A stretch of 54,359 nt of DNA. Source: JAOUEA01 sp040882605. GTDB taxonomy: Bacteria; Actinomycetota; UBA4738; HRBIN12. The position numbers were made by a program, and so were the translations under genes. The notes beneath the pieces were generated by a model, which worked only from the letters and a program-made list of their open reading frames with translations, was not told the DNA's origin and ran no database searches. Each line of letters begins with the position of its first letter. The first letter of the stretch is position 1. The stretch is taken from contig JBBEAY010000074.1 of assembly GCA_040882605.1 (NCBI GenBank), positions 1-54,359 on the forward strand, read 5' to 3'. Of the stretch, positions 40,440 to 52,707 are shown one piece after another.

Positions 40440-40465
40440 CCGGCCTTGCCCGATCCTTGGGCGCC

Positions 40466-43423
40466 TCAGTCCTCGGCGGACGAGAGCCGTTGCAGCTGTT
40501 CCACGAGCGCCGAGCCGTCGGCCTCCGAGCTGCTCTCGACGCCACCGACCAAGATGTGCAGCTCACCCGCCGGGCCCGAGGTGTCCTCGGACCTGGTCCG
40601 GCTCGGGCGTGCGGGCTGTTCGGCGCCGGCACCATCAGGAAGGTAGACCTTGAATGACGAGCCGCCGTTGTCGCGGCTCTCGACGCGTGCCCATCCGCCC
40701 TGCACCTCGGCGAACCGTGCCACCACCGGGCTCAGCGATGCGTCGGACGAGGGCTCCGGATCCTCGACCGCGATCACCGCTCCGGCGTCGGCGGCGGTCA
40801 AGCGCACCGTGATGGTCTTCTTGGCGGCGGTGCGGTCGCCCGAGGCGCGGAGCAACCCGGCCAGGATCTGTTCCGTACGGAGCTGGTCGATCGCGACGAC
40901 GACGCGTTCCGTCTCGATCTTGAGCTCGTGATCGGCATCGACACCCGATTCTTCGGCGACGCGTGTGACGAGGGCCTCGAGATCGGTGCGTCGGATCGTG
41001 AGGTCGATCTCACCGTGGACGAGACGGTCCGCGTCGGCGAGATCGGCGACGATGTGGTCGAGGCGACGCGTGTACGCCGTGAGCTGACGCACCAGCTGTG
41101 CCTGTTCCTTGCCGTCCTTCTTGTGCTTGAGGATCTGCGTGATGCCCAGGATCCGCGTGAGCGACTTCCGTGCATCGAGCGAGAGCTCCTTCAGGAACGG
41201 CGACGTGGCGCGGCGGTCCTCGATCGGCGCTTCGCCGACCCGTGAGCCTGTGCCGGTGGACTCCGGCGAACCTGCAGCGTGCTCAGAGTCTTCGCCACGG
41301 ATCTGACGCATCGCGACCGCCATCTGCTGTTGGCGCAGCTCGCTCTCGGTCTCCTCGAGCTTGAGAGCGGCGGTCTCCATCTGGCGTTCGAGGCCGTGTA
41401 CGCGTTCCTCGGCGGTGATGAGCTTTTCGGTCTGGCCGGCGAGGCGCTCCTGGGTCACCCGAAGGATCTCGTCGATGTCGGCCCGTCCCTCCGTATCGGC
41501 GAGCTCCAGCTGCCGGCGCGACTCGATCTCTTGAAGACGGCGGTTGAGCTCGGCGTTCTCCTGTGTGGCCGACTCGAGGTCTGCGGTCATCCGTGCGCTC
41601 AGCGCTCCCAGCTCACGGGCCCGATGTTCCGCCCGCGTGGAGCGCTCGGTCGTCTCACCGAGAGCCTGTGACTCCGTGTCGAGCTGGGCCACGGTCGCTT
41701 CGAGCTCCGCCCGTGCCACGTTCAGCTCGACCGAGAGATGCGCCGCCTCGGCTTGGGCCATCGCGATCTCGTTCTCGGCATTCTCGAAGCGTCGTGTGCG
41801 CTCCACGAGCTCCCTCTGCATGTCGTCGATCCGCTGCTGGACCGAGTCCTCCGCGCTGGCGATGCGGTGGCCGGTGCTCGCATCATTCTTCGCGCGCTCT
41901 TCGAGGTGGCGCGCCTCGACGCGAGCCAGGTCTTCTTGGAACTCTTCCCGCGCCGCGCGCACCTTGGTCTCGAGGTCGGCCTCTCGCTCGACGAGCTCCG
42001 CTCGGTGCGAGGCCGAAAGGCTCTCGAGCTCGGCCTTGGTCGATCGGAGCTCGTCCTCCAGCATCGCCGCCCGCTGCTCCTCGGCTCGAAGCGCGCGGAT
42101 CTCCGAGCGCAGGTCGTCGAGCTCCCTCGACTTGATCGAGAGCTCGGCCTGGGACGACGCCGTCGTCTGTTGAGCCTGCCGGGCGTCGGAGTGGATCTCG
42201 TCGAGCTCGGCCTGCAACTCGCGCGCGCGTTCGGCCCGGGGTCGGAGGTCGTTCATCTCCCGGCGCAGCATCGAGAGCTGGGTCTGGGTTCCTTCGAGCT
42301 CCGCGCGGATCCCGATCGTTTCCTGCTCGGCCGCGATCAGTCGATCGTCGGAGTCGCCCTCGCCCGAAGTAGGCCGCTCTGAGAGGCTGCGTGTCAATCC
42401 GTCGAGCTCGGCCTGGGTCGTCTGCGACTGTCGCTCGAACAGGCGGGCCCGCTCCTCGAGCTCCCTCGATCGATCCTCGAGTGCGCGGGCGCGCTCTTCA
42501 GCGCTTCGCGCGTGATCTTCCAGCATCGATGCGCGCTGCTCGGCGTGCATCGCGCGCTCCTCGAGACCCTCATCGGGCCGTGCTGCCGTGGAATCGCGCA
42601 GCTTGTTCTGCGCCGTCTGCAGCTCATCGAGCGTCTTGCGGTACTGATCCTGCATCACGCCGAGGCGCTCCTCGGCAGCCCTCGCTCGGTCCTCGGCCTT
42701 GCGCCTGGCGTCGCCCTCCTCCTTCATGCCGGGCGCTGGCACCGAGATCGGACGCGACGCGTTGGCCGCAGGAAGATGGATCGGAACCGAGCTGACGCGC
42801 CGCGTCACACCCGCCGGCGCCACGGCCGTGTTCGGGTGACGGAGCACCCACACCAGCAGGCCGATGACGAAGATGAGCGCGACCCCGCTGAACAACGCCA
42901 TCGCGCGCCAGGGACCACCCGCGGCCGCGACCGGCTCGTCTGAGGTGGTGAGCTCGACCGACGCAGGACCACCGACGCCCGATTCGAAGTGCAGCGGAAG
43001 CATCACCGAGACGATGCCGTCCGCGACCCATGTCTGCGGATTGCCCCGCACCGCCGCGCGGATCCGATCGCGCTCCCCGTCGAGTCGATTGCCGATGCGG
43101 CCTTCCTCGGTCGCGTAAAGGATCTCGGCGTTGGGGGACCAGAGCGTCACCGTCTCGAAGTTGCTCGGGTCGATCACGACCATGCCGATCTGGTCGGTGA
43201 GCGCGTCGGCCCGTTCGGCGGACGCCACGGCGTCGAGGTCCTCGGGGCGGAACACCAGGCTCAACGAACCGTCGGCGATGGCCCGCGCTTGTGTCACGGT
43301 GTCCTCGAGAGCAGCGCTTCGAGACCGCGCTCCCATGACCAGTGATCCGAGGACCCCCGTGAGCAGCAGGATCGTGAGGCCGATCGAAGCGATCTTCGCG
43401 ATGCCCGTTTCGTTCTTCATCAT
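40466..43423 (-). CDS. Giant coiled-coil membrane protein with degenerate histidine-kinase core
   Basis: A 985-aa protein. TM1 at about 10-31, an extracytoplasmic sensor-like region 32-172, TM2 at 173-195, a Pro-rich linker, then about 500 residues (235-735) of heptad-rich Glu/Arg/Ala/Leu coiled coil. The end resembles a histidine kinase: FLKELSLDARKSLTRILGITQIL aligns with the H-box FLxxxSHELRTPLTxILG, but the phospho-acceptor His is Leu. The ATPase-like part (QILAGLLRASG, AVIAVEDPEPSSD, GGWARVESRDNGGSSFKVYLP) lacks the N-box Asn and glycine lid. It is probably a scaffold or sensor, not a kinase. ATG at 43423 is chosen; a reading to 43582 adds low-complexity residues. Confidence 0.75.
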   Translation of the reverse strand: MMKNETGIAKIASIGLTILLLTGVLGSLVMGARSRSAALEDTVTQARAIADGSLSLVFRPEDLDAVASAERADALTDQIGMVVIDPSNFETVTLWSPNAEILYATEEGRIGNRLDGERDRIRAAVRGNPQTWVADGIVSVMLPLHFESGVGGPASVELTTSDEPVAAAGGPWRAMALFSGVALIFVIGLLVWVLRHPNTAVAPAGVTRRVSSVPIHLPAANASRPISVPAPGMKEEGDARRKAEDRARAAEERLGVMQDQYRKTLDELQTAQNKLRDSTAARPDEGLEERAMHAEQRASMLEDHARSAEERARALEDRSRELEERARLFERQSQTTQAELDGLTRSLSERPTSGEGDSDDRLIAAEQETIGIRAELEGTQTQLSMLRREMNDLRPRAERARELQAELDEIHSDARQAQQTTASSQAELSIKSRELDDLRSEIRALRAEEQRAAMLEDELRSTKAELESLSASHRAELVEREADLETKVRAAREEFQEDLARVEARHLEERAKNDASTGHRIASAEDSVQQRIDDMQRELVERTRRFENAENEIAMAQAEAAHLSVELNVARAELEATVAQLDTESQALGETTERSTRAEHRARELGALSARMTADLESATQENAELNRRLQEIESRRQLELADTEGRADIDEILRVTQERLAGQTEKLITAEERVHGLERQMETAALKLEETESELRQQQMAVAMRQIRGEDSEHAAGSPESTGTGSRVGEAPIEDRRATSPFLKELSLDARKSLTRILGITQILKHKKDGKEQAQLVRQLTAYTRRLDHIVADLADADRLVHGEIDLTIRRTDLEALVTRVAEESGVDADHELKIETERVVVAIDQLRTEQILAGLLRASGDRTAAKKTITVRLTAADAGAVIAVEDPEPSSDASLSPVVARFAEVQGGWARVESRDNGGSSFKVYLPDGAGAEQPARPSRTRSEDTSGPAGELHILVGGVESSSEADGSALVEQLQRLSSAED

Positions 43424-43606
43424 GACCGCTGGCGCTCCTGGCGATGTCCGTGTGGGCAGGGTGGGTCTGGTCTCCGTGGGTGGTGTATCGGCAGTACGGG
43501 TCCGCGGGTTCAGTCCGCTGTGGGGGACGTGCTCCCGGTCATTCGGAGGCCGACCCATGACCGAGGGCAAACGCATAGGCATCGGCCGAACGGGCCACCC
43601 AGCCGA

Positions 43607-43687
43607 CCACTACTCAGTTCCGCGTGGCGCCGGCCACTCATCAGCTCCGCGTGGCGCCGGCCACTCCTCAGTTCCGCGTGGCGCCGG
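43607..43687 (-). repeat. Three tandem 27-bp repeats at the sbcC 3' end
   Basis: Units at 43607-43633, 43634-43660 and 43661-43687 are near identical and share CCGCGTGGCGCCGG. Each is nine codons in the sbcC frame and carries an in-frame stop, so the SbcC terminus VAGATRN-stop is repeated twice more in the 3' non-coding DNA. The rest of the 244-bp spacer before the coiled-coil gene holds no gene. Confidence 0.75.
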
Positions 43688-46202
43688 CCACGACCACCGT
43701 GTCGCCGGTGTGGTCGTGCTTGTCGAGCACGATCAGGTCCTCGATCGCCTCTCGCATCTCGGCGACGTGACTCACGAGCACCACGAGCCTGCGATCGTCG
43801 TCGGCGACAAGCCGTTCGATACCCGCCATGGCGCGGTCGAGGTGCTCGGGGTCGAGCGAGCCGAAGCCCTCGTCGAGGAAGAACGCATCGAGCCGTCCGC
43901 CGCCGCGCGCGACCATCTCGGCGAGCGCCAGGGCAAGGGCCAACGACGCTAGGAACGTTTCGCCGCCCGAGAGTGATTCCGCCTTCCGCGTGCGGTCGGC
44001 GGCGTTCACGTCGAGGATGTCGAAGCTGTCGTCGGCAGCGAACCGGTAGTTTCCGTCGGTCAGCGTCTCGAACAGCCCGCTGCCGAGCTCCGCGAGCTCT
44101 GCGCGTTCTTCCTCGAGCAGGAACGCCAGGAACCTCGCTGGCTTGAGGTCATCGGTGAGCCGGCGCGCGAGTGCGAGCCGGGCCTCGGTCTCGAGCGCCT
44201 CGAGCTCCAGGTCGCTCGACCTCGCGATCTGTGTCTCGAGCTCCTCGATCGCGCCCTCGGCCGCCGCATGCCGCGCTCCGGCCGCCGCCCGCTCGCCCAC
44301 GAAGTCGGCGCCGGGGTCGAGGCCGAGGTCCGTCAGCAGGCGAGCGAGCGCCTCGATGCTTTCCGATGCAAGCTCGGCCGCGTCCACTCGAGCCTGCGTG
44401 GCGCCGGCCACGCGTGACATCAGCTCATCGCCGATCTCGACCAAAGCGTCGCGCAGCGCCGACGGTTCGGTCTCGATCGATCGCGGCGTTCCGAGCGCGC
44501 CCCACACCGACGCGAGATCGTTCGCGAGCCTCGACATCGAGCGCGTTGACTCCTCGGCCCGCTCACGCACGGCGTCGAGCTCGCGGCGGGATGACTCGAC
44601 ATCGCTCGACGCGAGCTCGACGGCTTGCTCGGCGGCGGCCAGCTCCGATGCCCGCGCCTCGATCAGATCCCGCGGCTCGCCATCGCCGAGGCGCTCGGCG
44701 AGACGGTCCTTGGCGGCGGCGAGATCCGCTTCAGCGCGGCGGAGGTCGGCCGCCGCGAGCTCCGCCACGTTCGCGAGCTCGCCGACCCGGCGTTCGGCTT
44801 CGGCGACGCCGGTCTCGGCCGAACCGACGGCGGTGGCCATGCCCTCGCGGTCGGCACGGGCCGCGCCTTCTGACGCCTCGGCGTGCGCGGCAGCTTCGAG
44901 CGCTGCGGCGAGCGCCTCGGGCGCCGCACCGCGCTTGGGCAGCATAAAAACCGGCTGCGCACACACCGGACAGGGTTCGCCGGCCTCGAGCCCGGCCTCC
45001 AGCTCGTGCGCCATCTCCGCGTGCTGCGCGGCGGTGAGCGCGTCCCGAGCCTGGCTCGTCGCGCTCGAGGCCTCTCGCAGGCGATCCTCGGCATGGGTGG
45101 CGTCCGCCACGGTCTTCGCCGATCGAGCGCGCCGGTCCTCGAGCGCCGCCGCGCCGTCAGCGGCGCCCGCCTGGGCAGCGAGCTGTGTGCGAGAGGTCAT
45201 CTCGACCTCGCGCGCGAGCCCGTCGTGCTGTTCCACGAGCTGTTCGAATGACCTCAGCTGCGCCCGATCGCCGAGTCGGTCACGGACCGAGGCGAGCTCG
45301 GCGTCGCTCGAGGCTCGCGCCGTCTCGGCCGCCGCCAGTGCCTGCTTCGCCTGCCCGACGGCGCCCTGGGCCTCGGCCGCGGTGTCGAGCAACGTGTCGG
45401 AGTCGGCGCTCGCCGGCAGCGAGCTCGCGAGCGGTTCCAGCGCCCCGAGGCGCTCGTCGGCCTTCATCGAGTCGACCTCGGCAGCCCTGCGAGCCTCGTG
45501 TAGTCGTTGCACCTCGGGCGCGGCGTCGTCGAGGGCCTTCACCTCGAGCGCCGCGGCGTGAGCTCGCGAACGAGCGCCGTCGAGCCGGTCGCGGGCCTGG
45601 TCGATGGTTCCGCGCTCCTTGGCGAGGGCCTCGAGCGCCAGCGTCTCGCGATCGAGCCGCCGGTCGGCCGCGATCTTGGCAGCATCGAGCCGTTCGTAGC
45701 CGAACACGCCCTTGAGCACCCGGTCGCGCTCGGTACGGGTCGCCTTCAGGAAGTCGCTGAACCGATTCTGGGCGAGGAGCACCGAACGGCAGAACGTCTG
45801 GAAGTCCATGCCGAGCAGCTGCTCCACGCGTGCATTGACCTGGGCTTCCTGTGTCACGGTTTCGAGCGTGGCGGCCCCGGCCTCATCACTTGCGAGCCGT
45901 GTGAGCTGATGGCCCGACTGACCCTTGCGCTTGGGCGCGCGCACCGCCTTCCACACTTCACCGTCGACCTGGAACGTGAGCGCGACGTGCGCCTGGTCAC
46001 AGAGCTGGTGGATAAGCGACTTGGTGGCGCTACCCACGCCGGGCGTCTTGCCGTACAGCGCGAACGCCACGGCGTCGAGCACCGAGGACTTGCCCGAGCC
46101 GATCGGGCCGACCACGCCCACGAGCCGGCGCCCCCGCCAGTCGAACGTGACCGGTCCGCGATAGGAACGGAACCCCTCGACCGTGAGTTCAAGCGGGCGC
46201 AT
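43668..46202 (-). CDS. sbcC: SbcC (Rad50-like) exonuclease subunit
   Basis: An 844-aa SMC-like ATPase partner of SbcD. MRPLELTVEGFRSYRGPVTFDW and Walker A GPIGSGKSSVLDA begin the head; QNRFSDFLKATRTERD is the typical Q-loop region; long coiled coils flank the zinc hook CPVC (near residue 410); the ABC signature LSGGETFLASLALALALAEM and Walker B LDAFFLDEGFGSLD close the head. It processes hairpins and protein-blocked DNA ends with SbcD. ATG overlaps sbcD by 14 bp. It is the last gene of the nurA-herA-sbcD-sbcC operon. Confidence 0.95.
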   Translation of the reverse strand: MRPLELTVEGFRSYRGPVTFDWRGRRLVGVVGPIGSGKSSVLDAVAFALYGKTPGVGSATKSLIHQLCDQAHVALTFQVDGEVWKAVRAPKRKGQSGHQLTRLASDEAGAATLETVTQEAQVNARVEQLLGMDFQTFCRSVLLAQNRFSDFLKATRTERDRVLKGVFGYERLDAAKIAADRRLDRETLALEALAKERGTIDQARDRLDGARSRAHAAALEVKALDDAAPEVQRLHEARRAAEVDSMKADERLGALEPLASSLPASADSDTLLDTAAEAQGAVGQAKQALAAAETARASSDAELASVRDRLGDRAQLRSFEQLVEQHDGLAREVEMTSRTQLAAQAGAADGAAALEDRRARSAKTVADATHAEDRLREASSATSQARDALTAAQHAEMAHELEAGLEAGEPCPVCAQPVFMLPKRGAAPEALAAALEAAAHAEASEGAARADREGMATAVGSAETGVAEAERRVGELANVAELAAADLRRAEADLAAAKDRLAERLGDGEPRDLIEARASELAAAEQAVELASSDVESSRRELDAVRERAEESTRSMSRLANDLASVWGALGTPRSIETEPSALRDALVEIGDELMSRVAGATQARVDAAELASESIEALARLLTDLGLDPGADFVGERAAAGARHAAAEGAIEELETQIARSSDLELEALETEARLALARRLTDDLKPARFLAFLLEEERAELAELGSGLFETLTDGNYRFAADDSFDILDVNAADRTRKAESLSGGETFLASLALALALAEMVARGGGRLDAFFLDEGFGSLDPEHLDRAMAGIERLVADDDRRLVVLVSHVAEMREAIEDLIVLDKHDHTGDTVVVAGATRN
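44396..44413. repeat. REP-like palindrome inside sbcC
   Basis: GCGTGGCGCCGGCCACGC has perfect 7-bp arms and a 4-nt loop. The same core is in each of the three 27-bp repeats at the 3' end of sbcC. It encodes VAGATQ here and VAGATR at the terminus. Confidence 0.45.
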
Positions 46203-47355
46203 CGGCAGCCTCCTCGAGCACGTCGCGGAAGAGCGCCACCAGCTCGTCGGGCGGTGGCACGGAGTGCTCGCGGGTGTAGTAATCGGCGTAGAGGTCGTGC
46301 CAGCTGCGGTGACCCTTCACGAGGCGCTCGCGCCGTTCGCTCTCGGGTCGCCACGCGCGCACCTTCACCACGAAGGGGAACGTCTCTCGCGCGCGGTCGG
46401 CCAGCGTGAGGTCGGTGCCGCTCGTCTTCACCGTGAGATCGAGGAAGGCGTCGGCGAGCTCGTCGGTGCGCGCCTCGATCGAAGGCCAGTCGCCGGTGAC
46501 GCGTTCGAGGCGGCGGCCCTTCGTGAGCGGCACGCTCTCGATCGTCGCGAGACTGCCGGGCTCGGCGTCGACTATCACGACCCGCTTCTTCTCGCCAGCC
46601 TCGCCGAAGTCGAGCGCGAGCAACGAGCCGGCGTAATGGGCGGGAACGGGCGCTCCCGGCACCTGTTGCGGCGCGTGGATGTGGCCCATCGCCACGTACT
46701 GCGGCCCGGCCGGGATCGACTGGGCCGTGGCCGCATACGCATCGCCCATGTGCAGCTCGCGCTCACCGCGTGGCGCAGCGCGATCGATCTTCACGCCGCC
46801 GACCATGAAGTGCGCCATCAGTATCGGCACGGCGTCGGCGCCCGTCGTGGCGATCAGCGCCTCGTTGTAGGCGCGCGTGATCGCAGCCACCTTGTCTGCG
46901 TAAGCGCGATACCACTCGCCGGCCTCACGCATGAAGTCGACGACGCGGCCCTCGCGCAGGAACGGGAAGCCGGCGATCACCGCCGGCACGCCGAGCACGC
47001 CGGGCCCGAGCAGCCCGCCCTCGTCGGGACGGCGGATATCTCCGATCAGGTGCACCCCGCGAGGGCGCAGCAGAGGAGCGAGGGCCTCGAACAGCTCCGC
47101 GGAGTCGTGGTTGCCCGCCACCGCGACCACCGGGCGCCGCTCGGCCAGGCGCAGCAGGGTTTCGAGCCCGAGCGTGAGCGCGTCCATCGGCGGGATCGGC
47201 CGGTCCCAGATGTCGCCCGACACGAGCACCAGGTCGACGTCGCGCTCGTCGGCGATCGTCTCGACCTCGCCGAGCACGTCACGGAACTCGGCCATGCGGT
47301 CGTGACGGCCGAGCCGCTTGCCGATGTGCCAATCGGACGTGTGCAGGATCTTCAT
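46189..47355 (-). CDS. sbcD: SbcD (Mre11-like) nuclease subunit
   Basis: A 388-aa calcineurin-like phosphoesterase. Metal-binding motifs: ILHTSDWHIGKRLG, LVSGDIWDRP, VAVAGNHDS, LMAHFMVGG and MGHIHAPQ, the full Mre11 set. A C-terminal capping domain follows (about residues 270-388). Forms the Mre11-Rad50-type complex with SbcC. 19-bp gap from herA, 14-bp overlap with sbcC. Confidence 0.95.
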   Translation of the reverse strand: MKILHTSDWHIGKRLGRHDRMAEFRDVLGEVETIADERDVDLVLVSGDIWDRPIPPMDALTLGLETLLRLAERRPVVAVAGNHDSAELFEALAPLLRPRGVHLIGDIRRPDEGGLLGPGVLGVPAVIAGFPFLREGRVVDFMREAGEWYRAYADKVAAITRAYNEALIATTGADAVPILMAHFMVGGVKIDRAAPRGERELHMGDAYAATAQSIPAGPQYVAMGHIHAPQQVPGAPVPAHYAGSLLALDFGEAGEKKRVVIVDAEPGSLATIESVPLTKGRRLERVTGDWPSIEARTDELADAFLDLTVKTSGTDLTLADRARETFPFVVKVRAWRPESERRERLVKGHRSWHDLYADYYTREHSVPPPDELVALFRDVLEEAADAPA

Positions 47356-47374
47356 GCGGGGGGAGCGCGGCGAC

Positions 47375-49125
<1,751 letters not shown>

Positions 49126-49129
<4 letters not shown>

Positions 49130-50085
49130 GACGCCTCTTGCTCGATCCCTGGCCGCATGACCGCGTGCCGCAGCGCGCGGTAGACGAGGCCGCGCTCGCC
49201 CATGCGGTGGCGCAGCTCGCGCTCGAGCGCCCCGATCGGCACCAGGTTCTGCGGCGCCCTCGGGTCGACCTGGGGCTCGCTCGCGACCAGTGGAAGCACG
49301 GCCGCGGTGCGATCGGCGATCGTCGCCGCCTCGGCCACAGCTAGGTGGGCAGACGTCTCGCACCGGATCACGCCGGTCCATGAATGCCCACCTTCGAGCA
49401 TCGCCAGGCGCACGTACCAGGAGTAGCGCGCGTACGGGGTGTCGATCGCGATGCAGAACATGGGAGTGCGTTGGCCGGGCGCGAGCTGGGCGATCACGCG
49501 GTTGTGCTCGGGCTCGAGGTAGATGACTCGATGGGTCTTCACGTAGCCGACGGTGGACTTCTCGCGGACCTTCTTGAGCGGACCGTCGGCCACGACCGCG
49601 CTGTGCGCGGAGAGCGCCTCGGCGCACTCACCCTCGGCGTCGCGCATCTTCGACTGCAACGTCATCATCAGCAGCGAAGGGTCCTCGCCCGGCGTTCGGG
49701 TTGTGCCGACACCTGGCTCGAGGTCGACCGGAGGCATCTGTTCGCCGCTGCCGCCGGCGAGCACGGCCCACCTTTCGATGCGAACGTCGGTGACCTCGGA
49801 GCGTCGCTCATCGCGATGCCATATGACTGCTCCCACGGCGAACGTGCCCACGAGGCCCGGCGTCGGACCGTGCACGGGGTCGTCGAGCGTCAGCCGGGCG
49901 TCTATGCGGCGGACACCGTCGACGAACGCGATGCGGTCGAGCCCGTCGTCGACGCCCTCGATCGGGCTCCAATCGTCGGTCTCGACCGTCGGGTCGACGG
50001 TGCCTTCGGCGGGGGCGAGGTCGTCGCTCTGATCGAGCGGGGTTCCGTAGTCAGGGTCCCACCCCTCGACGAAGATGCGCGCCAT
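49126..50085 (-). CDS. nurA: NurA-like nuclease
   Basis: A 319-aa protein of the NurA domain family (RNase-H-like 5'-3' nuclease). RIAFVDGVRRIDARL is the first catalytic strand with its Asp, GTFAVGAVIWH the second; SKMRDAEGECAEAL, VVADGPL with a second Asp and HRVIYLEPEHNRVIAQL follow, and YSWYVRL plus CETSAHLAVAEAATIADR match the C-terminal half, where HerA-bound NurA has its last acidic residue. It is first in the operon, overlapping herA by 4 bp. A TACGAT hexamer ends 7 nt before the ATG. Confidence 0.82.
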
Positions 50086-50092
50086 GTGGCGT

Positions 50093-50098
50093 ATCGTA
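50093..50098 (-). promoter_or_regulatory. -10-like hexamer (TACGAT) for the nurA-herA-sbcDC operon
   Basis: TACGAT on the minus strand, 7 nt before the nurA ATG; no RBS is visible, in line with leaderless transcription. Confidence 0.45.
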
Positions 50099-50137
50099 CC
50101 CGTGGCTCCCGACAGGTCTACGCAGCCGTAGTACGAC

Positions 50138-50156
50138 CTAGTCCAGTACGGACTAG
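50138..50156. repeat. 19-bp palindromic element, copy 4 (nurA/GNAT divergent promoter)
   Basis: CTAGTCCAGTACGGACTAG has perfect 7-bp arms (CTAGTCC/GGACTAG) and a 5-nt centre. It lies between the two divergent -10 hexamers, at the right edge of the block separating mazG from eno. Both this copy and the metG copy are followed by TRACAA. Confidence 0.65.
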
Positions 50157-50175
50157 TGACAATGGGCACGGCCGG

Positions 50176-50181
50176 TATCCT
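50176..50181 (+). promoter_or_regulatory. -10-like hexamer (TATCCT) for the GNAT gene
   Basis: TATCCT lies 9 nt before the ATG at 50191; the palindrome overlaps the -35 position. Confidence 0.45.
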
Positions 50182-50190
50182 CTGCGGGCC

Positions 50191-51024
50191 ATGGTCAGCG
50201 ACTACGAGCGCGCTTTCGCATTCCAGAAAGGGGTGATGCAACGCACGTCGACCCGCGAGCAGCTTCTGCCGTGGGGCACCGCGTTCTTCCACGACGGGTT
50301 CCCGATCCGGTACGACGCGAACATGGCGATCGCGGATCGCCCGCTCGGTGCGGTCACCGCCGATGATGTCGTGGCCACGCTCGACGAGACCTACGACGGT
50401 TTCCGCCACCGCGAGGTGGAATTCGCCTCGGTGACGGATGCCGATGCGATCGCGATGGGCATGGGGGAGCACGGCTACGCGATCGAGCACATGCTGGTCA
50501 TGGCGATCCGGCGCGATCCCGATCGCGATCCCGACCTCACCGCGACCGAGGAGCTCGAGGTCTCCGAGATGAGGCCTTTCATCGAAGAGGTCACTCGTCG
50601 CGAGCCGTGGGGCGTAGAGGCAGGCGTCGCCGAGACGATGGCGTCGTACCGGCAGGTGCTCGTCGACGGCGTCGGGGCGCGGTTCTTCGCGCAGCGCGTC
50701 GCCGGGCAGCTCGCCGGTTCGTGCGAGCTCTTCGTCGAAGGCGACATCGCCCAGATCGAGGACGTGAACACGCTCGAGGAGTTCCGGGGCCGAGGCGTCG
50801 CGCGCAACGTGGTGCTGCGCGCCGCCGACGAGGCGAAAAAGGCCGGCGCGATGTTCGTCTTCTTGTTCGCCGACGCCAAGGACTGGCCGAGGCAGCTGTA
50901 CCGGCGACTCGGGTTCGACGAGATCGGGCACTCACGATCGTTCACACGCTGGCCCGAGCCCAAGCCGGTTCCGGGCGGCGACGACGCACCGATGAGCGAC
51001 TCGAAATCCCCGGCTGCGGGGTAG
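50191..51024 (+). CDS. GNAT family N-acetyltransferase
   Basis: A 277-aa protein with a C-terminal GNAT domain: AQIEDVNTLEEFRGRGVARNVVLRAADEAKK carries the R/QxxGxG/A acetyl-CoA loop and FADAKDWPRQLYRRLGFDEIGHSRSF is the usual last strand-helix. The N-terminal 120 residues (RTSTREQLLPWGTAFFHDGFPIRYDANMA) are a typical accessory region of two-domain actinobacterial GNAT proteins. Acceptor unknown. Divergent from nurA across the palindromic element; eno follows 23 bp downstream. Confidence 0.88.
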   Translation: MVSDYERAFAFQKGVMQRTSTREQLLPWGTAFFHDGFPIRYDANMAIADRPLGAVTADDVVATLDETYDGFRHREVEFASVTDADAIAMGMGEHGYAIEHMLVMAIRRDPDRDPDLTATEELEVSEMRPFIEEVTRREPWGVEAGVAETMASYRQVLVDGVGARFFAQRVAGQLAGSCELFVEGDIAQIEDVNTLEEFRGRGVARNVVLRAADEAKKAGAMFVFLFADAKDWPRQLYRRLGFDEIGHSRSFTRWPEPKPVPGGDDAPMSDSKSPAAG

Positions 51025-51032
51025 GCGTCGGA

Positions 51033-51038
51033 TACCAT
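51033..51038 (+). promoter_or_regulatory. -10-like hexamer (TACCAT) for eno
   Basis: TACCAT, 9 nt before the eno ATG; predicts a leader of only one or two bases. Confidence 0.45.
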
Positions 51039-51047
51039 CGGCGTCCG

Positions 51048-52337
<1,290 letters not shown>

Positions 52338-52340
52338 GGC

Positions 52341-52685
52341 ATGAGCTCAGTCGCCGGCCGGCACGAGGTGGCACGTGGGCGCACCTCGACCCCCAGGCTT
52401 ACCGCCCGCGCCGCAGTGCTCTGCGTGGTCGTGTTGTTCCTGCTGACGCTCGCGGTCGCGCCGCTGAGAGGTCTGATCGACCAGCGAAGTCAGCTCGCTC
52501 GGCTCGAGCGGCAAGCCGACGCCCTCACGGATCGCAACGCACAGCTCGAGGAGCGCATCGATCTGCTCAACGATCCGATCTACCTGGAGCGGGTGGCCCG
52601 TCAGTGCCTGGGCATGGTGCGTCCGGGCGAGACCGCGTTCGTCATGGTCCCATCGCACGGCGCCCTGCCGTCGCCGGAATGCTGA
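52341..52685 (+). CDS. ftsB: FtsB/DivIC-like septum formation protein
   Basis: A 114-aa bitopic membrane protein. A basic cytoplasmic N-terminus precedes a TM helix at about 24-41 (AVLCVVVLFLLTLAVAPL), an extracytoplasmic coiled coil (RSQLARLERQADALTDRNAQLEERIDLL) and the typical DPIYLERVARQCLGMVRPGET motif. It links FtsL and FtsQ in the divisome. Start 3 bp after eno, with GGAGG inside the eno end. Confidence 0.9.
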   Translation: MSSVAGRHEVARGRTSTPRLTARAAVLCVVVLFLLTLAVAPLRGLIDQRSQLARLERQADALTDRNAQLEERIDLLNDPIYLERVARQCLGMVRPGETAFVMVPSHGALPSPEC

Positions 52686-52707
52686 GCGACCCCCCGCCCC
52701 CCCGCCT

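Noticed and set aside
40466..43582. Longer start (43582) for the coiled-coil protein
   Set aside because: The extra 53 residues are Pro/Arg/Thr-rich with no conservation signal, and the first membrane helix follows directly after the ATG at 43423.
43607..43687. Short tandem repeats considered as a CRISPR array
   Set aside because: Units are directly adjacent with no spacers, and the sequence is the coding end of sbcC repeated.
44143..45561. 472-aa Ser/Ala/Arg-rich plus-strand ORF
   Set aside because: Antisense to the coiled-coil part of sbcC, whose periodic Glu/Ala codons create the open frame.
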